8,378 bases of DNA from Phyllobacteriaceae bacterium (lineage in GTDB: Bacteria; Pseudomonadota; Alphaproteobacteria; Rhizobiales; Ancalomicrobiaceae). The position numbers were made by a program, and so were the translations under genes. The notes beneath the pieces are model-generated. The model did no database searches. It saw nothing but the letters and a program-made list of their open reading frames with translations, and was not told the DNA's origin. The DNA is taken from positions 1-8,378 of the forward strand of contig JAAYVT010000699.1 in the NCBI GenBank assembly GCA_012517025.1, in the 5' to 3' direction. Within the stretch, counting starts at the first letter, position 1; each line of letters starts with the position of its first letter. Positions 1 through 7,632 of this stretch are shown here, in pieces.

Positions 1-864
1 ATCGGCACGCTGCTCGACGTCGGCTTCGTCATGGCGCGGCCGTTCCGCTCGATGTTCCTGGCGATCTGCGCCGAACTCGGCACGCTGGTGACCTTCCCGC
101 TCGGCGTGTTGATGGGCCTGCCGGCCAACCAGGCCGCCGCCACCGCCACCATCGGCGGCGCCGACGGCCCGATGGTGCTGTTCGCCTCGCTGATCCTGGC
201 GCCGGAGATCTTCGTGCCGATCACCGTGGTCGGTTACCTCTATCTCGGCCTCACCTACGGCGGGTATCCCTATCTGGTGAAGGCGCTGGTGCCGGCCCAC
301 ATCCGTGCCATCGAGATGCCGCCCGAGCCGGTCAAGGCCGTCTCCTCGGGGCAGAAGATGGTGTTCGCGGTCGCCTCCTGCGTGGTGCTGTCGTTGCTCT
401 TCCCGGTCGCGGCGCCCTTGTTCCTGTCGCTGTTCGTCGGCGTGGTGGTGCGCGAAGCCGGCCTCAAATACTTCTACGAGCTGTTCTCCAACCAGATGCT
501 CTACGGCGCCACCTTCTTCCTCGGCTTGGTGCTCGGCGTGCTCTGCGAGGCCGGTACGATCCTGAACCCGAAGGTTCTGATCCTGCTCGTCCTCGGCATC
601 CTGGCGCTGACCTTCTCGGCGATCGGCGGGCTGATGGGCGGTTACGTGCTCTATTTCCTGTCCGGCAAGAAGTACAATCCGGTGATCGGCATCGCGGCCG
701 TCTCCTGCGTGCCGACCACCGCCAAGGTGGCGCAGAAGCTGGTCTCCGCCTCCAACCCCCACTCGATCGTCATGCCGCACGCCCTCGGCGCCAACATCTC
801 CGGCGTCATCACCTCGGCGATCTTCGCGGCGGTGCTGGTGACGGTGGTGCGCGCCGCCGGCTGA
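1..864 (+). CDS. Na+-translocating decarboxylase beta subunit (OadB/GcdB/MadB superfamily), 5' end missing
   Basis: The reading frame is open from base 1 and codes for the last 287 residues; family members usually have about 370-430, so the N-terminal part lies outside the window. It is an integral membrane protein with many hydrophobic segments. The family couples decarboxylation of a carboxybiotin carrier to Na+ export across the inner membrane. Diagnostic motifs are GGADGP at fragment residues 52-57, GYLYLG around 79-84, and NPVIGIAAVS at 226-235. Aligned from memory to Klebsiella OadB, the Na+-site residues Asp203, Tyr229, Asn373, Gly377 and Ser382 appear conserved (D55, Y81, N226, G230, S235), while Arg389 is replaced by Lys242. 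The substrate (oxaloacetate, malonate, glutaconyl-CoA or methylmalonyl-CoA) cannot be told from this subunit; partner subunits must lie upstream. The MPHALGANISGVI segment near the C-terminus also fits the family. Family assignment is firm; the specific decarboxylase is not. Confidence 0.9.
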   Translation: MGTLLDVGFVMARPFRSMFLAICAELGTLVTFPLGVLMGLPANQAAATATIGGADGPMVLFASLILAPEIFVPITVVGYLYLGLTYGGYPYLVKALVPAHIRAIEMPPEPVKAVSSGQKMVFAVASCVVLSLLFPVAAPLFLSLFVGVVVREAGLKYFYELFSNQMLYGATFFLGLVLGVLCEAGTILNPKVLILLVLGILALTFSAIGGLMGGYVLYFLSGKKYNPVIGIAAVSCVPTTAKVAQKLVSASNPHSIVMPHALGANISGVITSAIFAAVLVTVVRAAG

Positions 865-888
865 CCCCGGCACGGCCGACGAGACGAA

Positions 889-926
889 ACGAACGGCGGC
901 GGACGCGACGGTCCGCCGCCGTTCGT
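889..926 (+). terminator. Stem-loop terminator after the decarboxylase beta subunit gene
   Basis: A perfect 16-bp inverted repeat (889-904 with 911-926) encloses a 6-nt loop, 24 nt after the stop codon. The stem is very GC-rich. The downstream tract (cgtcgtcttc) has only scattered T residues, so it is a strong hairpin with a weak U-tract. It plausibly ends the decarboxylase transcript and insulates the xyl region. Confidence 0.7.
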
Positions 927-1149
927 CGTCTTCGGGCAGGCCGGCCGCCGAGCGCGACGCGGTGGGCGAGGGGAGGTCGCTCGTCCCGCGCCCGTCGTGT
1001 CTTTGCCCAGGCCGGGCGAATCGCGGTGGAGCGACCTCGCCGTGTGCACGCGGCTTCTCTCGCGCGCCTTTGCCGCATCGCCCTCAGGAGGTGCGGATAT
1101 CACCCGTCCGTGATCGCCTCGAACCGCCGTTCGCGCCGATTTCGCGGGC

Positions 1150-1171
1150 GCGACATCGCATTCGATGTCGC
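1150..1171. promoter_or_regulatory. Operator-like inverted repeat upstream of xylF
   Basis: Two perfect 9-bp arms, gcgacatcg (1150-1158) and cgatgtcgc (1163-1171), are separated by 4 bp. The size and symmetry are typical of a site for a dimeric transcription factor. It sits at the left edge of the AT-rich segment, about 280 bp before the xylF start. The protein that binds it is unknown. The site could also belong to another regulator or be chance in GC-rich DNA. Confidence 0.4.
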
Positions 1172-1186
1172 AATTTCTCGTCAAAA

Positions 1187-1196
1187 TGAAATTTCA
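1187..1196. promoter_or_regulatory. Perfect 10-bp AT-rich palindrome
   Basis: The sequence tgaaatttca is self-complementary and lies 16 bp after the 1150-1171 inverted repeat, in the most AT-rich part of the gap. It may be part of a compound operator or promoter region. It is short, so chance occurrence is possible. Confidence 0.25.
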
Positions 1197-1270
1197 CGAT
1201 CTTCCGTAGGGAATCTTGTGCGGTGCGCGGTCGTCGCATACGGCGATGCAGCAATGAATTGAGTTGCGTA

Positions 1271-1286
1271 CCTCAGAATTTTGAGG
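1271..1286. promoter_or_regulatory. 16-bp near-perfect palindrome, candidate operator
   Basis: The sequence cctcagaattttgagg is a palindrome with one mismatched pair (g at 1276 against t at 1281). It is centred about 175 bp upstream of the xylF start, at the right edge of the AT-rich segment. An AT-rich core flanked by GC arms suits a dimeric repressor site. A xylose-responsive regulator is the natural candidate, but this is inference. Confidence 0.4.
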
Positions 1287-1399
1287 AAACTTGCGCTCGC
1301 CGAAGAGACGACGTGCCTCCGGCCCTTCCGTCGCAAGACGCACCGACCCGGTGGGGGTTCGCCCCGCCCGGCCCGGTCCCCTAGGCGAGGCACGACAAC

Positions 1400-1434
1400 C
1401 CACCGCAAACGGTGGACCCCCCTCTCCGCGAGGG
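1400..1434 (+). promoter_or_regulatory. Two small hairpins in the xylF leader, just before the ribosome binding site
   Basis: The first hairpin has 6-bp arms (1400-1405 with 1410-1415) and loop caaa. The second has 5-bp arms (1420-1424 with 1430-1434) and a 5-nt loop. The second ends 5 nt before the AGGAGG at 1440-1445, so it could influence ribosome access. Both stems are short and the function is speculative. Confidence 0.25.
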
Positions 1435-1439
1435 TGATC

Positions 1440-1445
1440 AGGAGG
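1440..1445 (+). promoter_or_regulatory. Ribosome binding site deciding the xylF start
   Basis: A consensus AGGAGG lies 1 nt before the ATG at 1447 but 7 nt before the ATG at 1453. The second spacing is optimal, so 1453 is the likely initiation codon; the first ATG is too close to the Shine-Dalgarno sequence to be used efficiently. Confidence 0.8.
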
Positions 1446-1452
1446 AATGACG

Positions 1453-2463
1453 ATGAAGCTTCTTCATGTGCTGGCCGGCTCGCTGACGGCTCTGACCGTA
1501 TGTCTGCCCCTGACGATGGCGCAGGCGAGCGAGGCCGCGCCGGTGATCGGGTTCTCCATCGACGATCTGCGCGTCGAGCGTTGGGCTCGCGACCGCGACT
1601 TCTTCACCGCCGCCGCCAAGGACCTCGGCGCCACGGTGAACGTCCAGTCCGCCGACGGCAACGAGGAGAAGCAGGTCAAGCAGGTCGAGAATCTGATCGC
1701 TCAGAAGGTCGACGCGATCGTCATCGTGCCGATGAACTCCAAGGTGTTCTCGGCGGTGGTCGACGAGGCGCACAAGGCCGGCATCAAGGTGCTGTCCTAC
1801 GACCGCCTGATCCTCAACGCCGACGTCGACGCCTACATCTCCTTCGACAACGAGCGCGTCGGCTACATGCAGGCCGAGGCCGTGCTGAAGGCGAAGCCGA
1901 CCGGCCGCTACTATCTGCTCGGCGGCTCGCCGACCGACAACAACGCCAAATACCTGCGCGCCGGCCAGGAGAAGGCGCTGAAGGCTGCCGTCGACGCCGG
2001 CAAGATCAAGATCATCGGCTCGCAGTGGGTCAAGGAGTGGAGCCCGACCGAGGCTCTCTCGATCATGGAAAACGCGCTGACCGCCAACCAGAACAAGATC
2101 GACGCGGTCGTCGCCTCCAACGACGGCACCGCCGGCGGCGCCATCCAGGCTCTCGCCGCCCAGGGCATGGCCGGCAAGACCGCCGTGTCCGGTCAGGACG
2201 CCGACCTCGCCGCCATCAAGCGCGTCAAGGCGGGCACCCAGACCGTCAGCGTCTACAAGCCGCTGAAGCTGATCGCCTCCGAGGCCGCCAAGCTCACCGT
2301 GCAGCTGGTGCGCAACGAGAAGCCCGCCTTCAACGCCAAGCTCGACAACGGCAAGAAGCAGGTCGACAGCCTGTTGCTGACCCCGATCCCGCTCACCAAG
2401 GACAACGTCGATCTGGTGATCAAGGACGGCTTCTACACCAAGGAACAGGTCGACGGGCAATGA
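1453..2463 (+). CDS. xylF: D-xylose ABC transporter, periplasmic substrate-binding protein XylF
   Basis: This 336-residue protein binds D-xylose in the periplasm and delivers it to XylGH. It begins with a Sec signal peptide (Lys2, hydrophobic core of about residues 6-20, AQA at 23-25), so cleavage before Ser26 is likely. The mature part follows E. coli XylF closely: IGFSIDDLRVERWARDRDFF at 32-51, VQSADGNEEKQ at 64-74, SYDRLI at 115-120, ISFDNERVG at 129-137, GGSPTDNNAK at 157-166, ENALTANQNKIDAVVASNDG at 206-225 and SGQDADLAAIKR at 246-257. The length matches the family. It is the first gene of xylFGH and has the best ribosome binding site of the three, as expected for a binding protein needed in excess. 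A strong hairpin follows the stop codon. Regulation by xylose is likely but the regulator is not in the window. Identification is firm. Confidence 0.97.
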   Translation: MKLLHVLAGSLTALTVCLPLTMAQASEAAPVIGFSIDDLRVERWARDRDFFTAAAKDLGATVNVQSADGNEEKQVKQVENLIAQKVDAIVIVPMNSKVFSAVVDEAHKAGIKVLSYDRLILNADVDAYISFDNERVGYMQAEAVLKAKPTGRYYLLGGSPTDNNAKYLRAGQEKALKAAVDAGKIKIIGSQWVKEWSPTEALSIMENALTANQNKIDAVVASNDGTAGGAIQALAAQGMAGKTAVSGQDADLAAIKRVKAGTQTVSVYKPLKLIASEAAKLTVQLVRNEKPAFNAKLDNGKKQVDSLLLTPIPLTKDNVDLVIKDGFYTKEQVDGQ

Positions 2464-2474
2464 GCTCCGCATCC

Positions 2475-2508
2475 CGGCGCCCGAGCGGGATCTCCCGCTC
2501 GGGTGCCG
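2475..2508 (+). terminator. Strong stem-loop directly after xylF (attenuator or mRNA stabiliser)
   Basis: Starting 12 nt after the xylF stop, the arms 2475-2490 and 2493-2508 pair over 14-16 bp, with a single G-U pair (2479/2504). No T-tract follows, so full Rho-independent termination is unlikely. In sugar ABC operons a hairpin at this place often protects the binding-protein mRNA or reduces read-through into the ATPase gene, giving more binding protein than membrane complex. That role is inferred from position. Confidence 0.6.
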
Positions 2509-2514
2509 ACGCGC

Positions 2515-2544
2515 ACCGTCGGCGACCCGGTGGCCGCCGACGGT
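2515..2544 (+). repeat. Second inverted repeat in the xylF-xylG gap
   Basis: Arms accgtcggcg (2515-2524) and cgccgacggt (2535-2544) are perfect 10-bp complements around a 10-nt loop. It begins 6 nt after the hairpin at 2475-2508. An alternative pairing exists between gccgac (2505-2510) and gtcggc (2518-2523), which would use bases from both stems, so the two structures could be mutually exclusive. The remainder of the gap to 2689 shows nothing I recognise apart from GATAAT at 2595-2600, which has no good -35 partner. Confidence 0.45.
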
Positions 2545-2702
2545 CGAGCACGGACGAGAGGCGCCCGTGCCAGGGGAGGCAGACTTCGACCAGCGATAAT
2601 CCGTACGCAGGATCCATGGGCGACGGCGGCAGTCCTCGAGAGCGATGATCGTCGACGCGATGGTCCGGCGTGGGTGCGCGGGTCGATGCGAGGGCGAGCG
2701 AC

Positions 2703-4241
<1,539 letters not shown>

Positions 4242-4277
4242 GGGCGAAGCGACCACATCAGTAATGGTAGGCGCGCC

Positions 4278-5444
4278 ATGACCATGACTCGTAAGGACGT
4301 GAGAACCTTCCTCGCGTCGAACAAGATTGCAGCTCTCCTCATCATCATCGCGATCATCTGGGCCTTCTTCGGCTACATGACCTACGATGCCGATCTCGGC
4401 GGCTCGCAGTTCCTCACCGCCCGCAACTTCTCCAACCTGCTGCGCCAGATGGCGATCACCGGCATGTTGGCGAGCGCGATGGTGTTCGTCATCGTCGCCG
4501 GCGAGATCGATCTGTCGGTCGGCTCGCTGCTCGGCATGCTCGGCGGCATCGCGGCGGTGCTCGACGTCACCTATCACTGGCCCCTCGCCGGCACGGTGGC
4601 GGTGGTGGTCCTGCTCGGCATCCTGATCGGTCTGTTCGTCGGCTGGTTGACCGCCTATCAGGGAATCCCGTCGTTCATCGTCACCCTCGGCGGCATGCTG
4701 GTGTGGCGCGGCGCGGTGCTGGGTCTCACCGGCGGCATCACCGTCGCCCCGGCCTCCGAGCCGCTGAAGGTGATCGGCCAGGGCTATCTGCCCGATCTCG
4801 CCGGCAACGCTCTCGCCGTGCTGCTGTTCCTGCTGCTGGTGGTGCTCGCCTTCCGCACCCGCGCCGGCCGCGTCAAGCATTCGCTGCCGGTCGCCTCGAT
4901 GCCGATGGAGCTCGCCCGCCTGATCGGCGTCGGCATCGTGGTCTTCGGCTTCGTGCTGACGCTCGACAGCTATCAGGGCGTGCCGGTGCCGGTGCTGATC
5001 CTGTTGGTCATCCTCGGCGTCTTCACCGTGGTAGGCAACAAGACGGTGTTCGGCCGCCGCATCTACGCCGTCGGCTCCAACATGGAGGCGACCCGCCTCT
5101 CCGGCGTCGACGTCAATCTGGTGAAGATGCTGGTGTTCGGTCTGATGGGCCTGATGTGCGCCTTCGCCGGTCTGACCACCACCGCCCGCCTCGCCGCCGG
5201 CACGCCGTCGGCCGGCACCGGCGCCGAGCTCGACGCCATCGCCTCCTGCTTCATCGGCGGCACGTCGATGCGCGGCGGCGTCGGCACGGTGATCGGCGCC
5301 CTGGTCGGCGCGTTGATCATGGCGAGCCTCGACAACGGCATGTCGATGCTGGGGGTCGAGACCTTCTGGCAGCAGATCGTCACGGGCCTGATCCTGGTCG
5401 CCGCCGTGTGGATGGACATCGTCTCCTCCGGCAACACCCGCTGA
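4278..5444 (+). CDS. xylH: D-xylose ABC transporter, permease XylH
   Basis: The 388-residue inner-membrane permease forms, probably as a dimer, the xylose channel that XylG energises. It is hydrophobic through most of its length, with a first membrane segment at about residues 17-33 and about ten in total expected. Conserved XylH segments are NFSNLLRQMAITGMLA (50-65), EIDLSVGS (76-83), PSFIVTLGGML (131-141), FGRRIYAVGSN (258-268), ELDAIASCFIGGTS (317-330) and IMASLDNGMSM (347-357). The last lies near the C-terminus, as in E. coli. The start is preceded by a weak GGTAGG at 4266-4271, 6 nt upstream; a second ATG at 4284 is possible but less well spaced. It is the last gene of xylFGH and is followed by a Rho-independent terminator. 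Identification is firm. Confidence 0.96.
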   Translation: MTMTRKDVRTFLASNKIAALLIIIAIIWAFFGYMTYDADLGGSQFLTARNFSNLLRQMAITGMLASAMVFVIVAGEIDLSVGSLLGMLGGIAAVLDVTYHWPLAGTVAVVVLLGILIGLFVGWLTAYQGIPSFIVTLGGMLVWRGAVLGLTGGITVAPASEPLKVIGQGYLPDLAGNALAVLLFLLLVVLAFRTRAGRVKHSLPVASMPMELARLIGVGIVVFGFVLTLDSYQGVPVPVLILLVILGVFTVVGNKTVFGRRIYAVGSNMEATRLSGVDVNLVKMLVFGLMGLMCAFAGLTTTARLAAGTPSAGTGAELDAIASCFIGGTSMRGGVGTVIGALVGALIMASLDNGMSMLGVETFWQQIVTGLILVAAVWMDIVSSGNTR

Positions 5445-5484
5445 ATTCCCCCGAAACGCAATCGAGCGCCCCGCTCGCGCCTAG

Positions 5485-5517
5485 ACCCCGACCGGCTCCG
5501 TCCGGCCGGGGTTTTTC
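5485..5517 (+). terminator. Rho-independent terminator of xylFGH
   Basis: Arms 5485-5495 and 5502-5512 pair with one mismatch (5491/5506) around a 6-nt loop and are followed by TTTTT at 5512-5516. It starts 40 nt after the xylH stop. The minus-strand gene ending at 5540 also runs into this stem, but on that strand no T-tract follows, so it should act mainly on the plus-strand transcript. Confidence 0.9.
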
Positions 5518-5539
5518 CTTCTCTCGCCGCCGAGCAGCG

Positions 5540-6196
5540 TCAACCGGCCGAGGGCGCCGCATCTCCGGCGAAGGCCGGAACGAACGGGCGATATCCGGCA
5601 CGCAGCACCGCGACGAGCGGGGCGGGCGTCAGCACCGCCACCGTCTCCCCCGCCTCGGGCGCGATCGCCGCGTCGTACCCTTCCCATCGCCAGCGATGCA
5701 GCCCTCCCGCCCGGACGAGATGGGCCGCGTCGCGATCGCCGTCGCGCAGCACGAAGGTCCCGTCCGGCAGGTCGGCGACCGGCGTGCGTGGGTGCCCCGT
5801 CGCCTCGACCCGACGCCGCGCCGCGTCGAGCGCGCGGTCGATCTCGTCGGCTCGCACCGCGACGCCCTCGGCGATCCCGCCCGCCCGTCGCCACGCCGCG
5901 ACGAAGCGCTCGAAGGCGGGCCGGCGACAGCGCGCGCAGGGGCGATGACCGGCGGCGAGCGCCACCGCCTCGTCGGCGAAGAACAGGGGCGTGTAGCGCC
6001 CCGGCGTGTCGAACCTCACCGGCCCGCCCGGGCCCTCCGCGAGGGTGCAGCAGATCCGGCGCAGGACGTCCGGTCGCGCCTCGCGGACGATCGCGCCGTC
6101 CGCCCCGTGCAGATCGCCGCGATTGCCCATCAAGGCGCCGCGCGCAGTCGTCGCCTCCAGCGTTCCGAACGGCGTCACCCGATTGCGGCGCGGCAT
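5540..6196 (-). CDS. Conserved protein of unknown function with Ada-like CxxC motif
   Basis: This 218-residue, arginine-rich, apparently soluble protein has no signal peptide or membrane segment. I recall similar uncharacterised proteins in Alphaproteobacteria: they share an N-terminal NRVTPFG and GNRG block (here 5-11 and 24-27), PGRYTPLFF (65-73), ALAAGHRPCARCRR (79-92) and a C-terminal AVLTPAPLVAVLRAGYRP block (about 187-204). The HRPCARC segment (Cys87, Cys90) resembles the second Cys pair of the zinc domain of Ada, the methyl-DNA repair activator, whose GFRPCKRC ends in the same spacing. The first Ada pair (Cys-x3-Cys) is not visible; Cys49-Cys50 lies upstream but with different spacing. 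Metal binding is a guess and no function should be assigned. The start is supported by GGAG 6 nt upstream. It follows xylA in the same direction, but a stem-loop at 6250-6277 separates them, so it may have its own promoter. Confidence 0.8.
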   Translation of the reverse strand: MPRRNRVTPFGTLEATTARGALMGNRGDLHGADGAIVREARPDVLRRICCTLAEGPGGPVRFDTPGRYTPLFFADEAVALAAGHRPCARCRRPAFERFVAAWRRAGGIAEGVAVRADEIDRALDAARRRVEATGHPRTPVADLPDGTFVLRDGDRDAAHLVRAGGLHRWRWEGYDAAIAPEAGETVAVLTPAPLVAVLRAGYRPFVPAFAGDAAPSAG

Positions 6197-6249
6197 CGAC
6201 GGTCTCCCGGTCCGGTCTCTTCCCGCTCGATCCTGCCACGAAACGACGA

Positions 6250-6277
6250 CGGCCGCTTCCGTCTCCGGAAGCGGCCG
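6250..6277 (-). terminator. Stem-loop terminator after xylA
   Basis: A perfect 12-bp inverted repeat (6250-6261 with 6266-6277) with a 4-nt loop lies 29 nt past the xylA stop codon. On the minus strand it is followed by tcgtcgtttcg, an interrupted T-tract. It is likely to end or reduce xylBA transcription before the unknown gene starting at 6196. Confidence 0.65.
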
Positions 6278-6306
6278 CCCTGGGGTCTGGGCAGGGGATT
6301 GCCGGC

Positions 6307-7632
6307 TCAGAGCGAGCGCATCACCAGACCTTCGAGCCGTTCCTGCCGGCCGGAGCACGGCTTCGGGTCGAGCTTTTCGGCGATCGCGCGATCGGCGACG
6401 TCCGCCAGACTGCGCTCGCCCGCCAGGATCGCCTTGCCCTCGGCGCTCTCCCAACCGGCGTAGCGCTCGGCGCGCGGACGCTCCAACGTGCCCTTCTCGA
6501 GCATCGCCGAGGCATTGATCAGGGCGCGGGCGCAGGCGTCGATCGAGCCGACGTGGGCGAAGAGCAGATCGTCCGGATCGATCGACTGACGCCGCACCTT
6601 GGCGTCGAAGTTCATGCCGCCGGTGGTGAACCCGCCGCCCTTCAGGATCTCGTGCAGGACGAGCGTCAGTTCGCCGACGTCCATCGCGAACTGGTCGGTG
6701 TCCCAACCGAGCAGCGCGTCGCCGCGGTTGATGTCGATCGAGCCGAAGATGCCGAGCGCGTTGGCCAGCATCACCTCGTGGTCGAAGGTGTGGCCGGCGA
6801 GCAGCGCGTGGTTCTGCTCGATGTTGACCTTGACGTCGGCGAGGAGGTCGTAGCGTTCCAGGAAGCCGTAGACCGTGGCGACGTCGAAGTCGTACTGGTG
6901 CTTGGTCGGCTCGCGCGGCTTCGGCTCGATCAGCAGCGGGCCATCGAAGCCGATCTTGTGCTTGTGCTCGGCGACCATCGCCAGGAAGCGGCCGAACTGA
7001 TCGAGCTCACGCTTCATGTCGGTGTTGAGCAACGTCTCGTAACCCTCGCGACCACCCCACAGAACGTAGTTGGCGCCGCCGAGCCGCTTGGTCGCCTCGA
7101 GGGCGATGCGGACTTGTCCGGCGGCATAGGCGAAGACGTCCGGATCGGGGTTGGTGGCCGCCCCCGCCATGTAACGGCGGTTGGAGAAGAGGTTGGCGGT
7201 GCCCCACAGGAGCTTCAGGCCGGTCTCCTCCATCTTGGCCTCGAAGACGTCGCAGATCGCCGAGACGTTCGAGGCCTGTTCGGTGAGGTTCGCCCCTTCC
7301 GGCGCCGCGTCGACGTCGTGGAAGGTGAAGAACGGTACGTCGAGGAGACGGAAGAGATCGAAGGCGACGTCGGCCTTGGTCTTGGCCATCGCCATCGGAT
7401 CGACGCCGTGCATCCACGGACGCAGGAAGGTCTCGCCGCCGAAGGGGTCGCCGCCCGGCCAGCACAGCGAATGCCAGTAGCACACGGCGAAGCGCAGGTG
7501 CTCGGCCATGGTGCGGCCGGCGATCACCCGGTTCTTGTCGTACCAGTGGTAGGCGAGTTCGGCGTCGCTCTCCGGGCCGACGTAGCGGACCGGCTCGGTT
7601 GCGCCGAAGAAGCGCGAGGCGGGGGCGTTCAT
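6307..7632 (-). CDS. xylA: Xylose isomerase XylA
   Basis: The 441-residue cytoplasmic enzyme converts D-xylose to D-xylulose using two divalent metal ions, and matches the E. coli enzyme (440 residues) along its length. Catalytic His105 and Asp108 are in FTFHDVD. All metal ligands are present at a constant offset of four from E. coli numbering: Glu236 (LLIEPKP), Glu272 and His275 (NIEQNHA), Asp300 (GSIDINRGD), Asp311 and Asp313 (WDTDQF) and Asp343 (GGMNFDAK). The WHSLCWPGGDPFG block (53-65) and the long N-terminal arm place it with class II isomerases. The start overlaps the xylB stop as ATGA, and AAGGAG lies 8 nt upstream inside xylB, so translation is probably coupled. It is the downstream gene of a xylBA operon convergent with xylFGH. 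Identification is firm. Confidence 0.98.
   Translation of the reverse strand: MNAPASRFFGATEPVRYVGPESDAELAYHWYDKNRVIAGRTMAEHLRFAVCYWHSLCWPGGDPFGGETFLRPWMHGVDPMAMAKTKADVAFDLFRLLDVPFFTFHDVDAAPEGANLTEQASNVSAICDVFEAKMEETGLKLLWGTANLFSNRRYMAGAATNPDPDVFAYAAGQVRIALEATKRLGGANYVLWGGREGYETLLNTDMKRELDQFGRFLAMVAEHKHKIGFDGPLLIEPKPREPTKHQYDFDVATVYGFLERYDLLADVKVNIEQNHALLAGHTFDHEVMLANALGIFGSIDINRGDALLGWDTDQFAMDVGELTLVLHEILKGGGFTTGGMNFDAKVRRQSIDPDDLLFAHVGSIDACARALINASAMLEKGTLERPRAERYAGWESAEGKAILAGERSLADVADRAIAEKLDPKPCSGRQERLEGLVMRSL

Larger units (their letters stand above)
865..1446. other. Long intergenic region between decarboxylase gene and xylF
   Basis: This 582-bp stretch contains no convincing gene. After the terminator at 889-926, bases 927-1140 are GC-rich and show only short ORFs with arginine- and proline-heavy translations typical of non-coding frames. 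Bases of about 1140-1290 are clearly AT-richer than the surroundings and carry the palindromes listed separately, so the xylF promoter and operator most likely lie here. I could not pick a single convincing -35/-10 pair; TTGTGC at 1216-1221 followed by CATACG at 1237-1242 has a 15-nt spacer and is weak. Bases 1290-1440 would be the untranslated leader, with two small hairpins near its end. Confidence 0.6.

Noticed and set aside
1026..1262. Small ORFs between the decarboxylase gene and xylF, including one near AGGAGG at 1086-1091
   Set aside because: The nearest usable GTG (1110) is 18 nt from that sequence, the products are arginine-rich without conserved features, and the frame crosses the palindromic AT-rich regulatory region.
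1453..1503. Possible lipoprotein signal in XylF (Cys17)
   Set aside because: The residue before Cys17 is Val, which does not fit the lipobox, and a standard signal peptidase I site (AQA, 23-25) follows.
4703..6463. Long plus-strand open frame (586 codons) overlapping xylH, its terminator and the unknown gene
   Set aside because: The translation is Arg/Pro/Ala/Gly-rich with no domain, and it reads across a terminator and through better supported genes in other frames.
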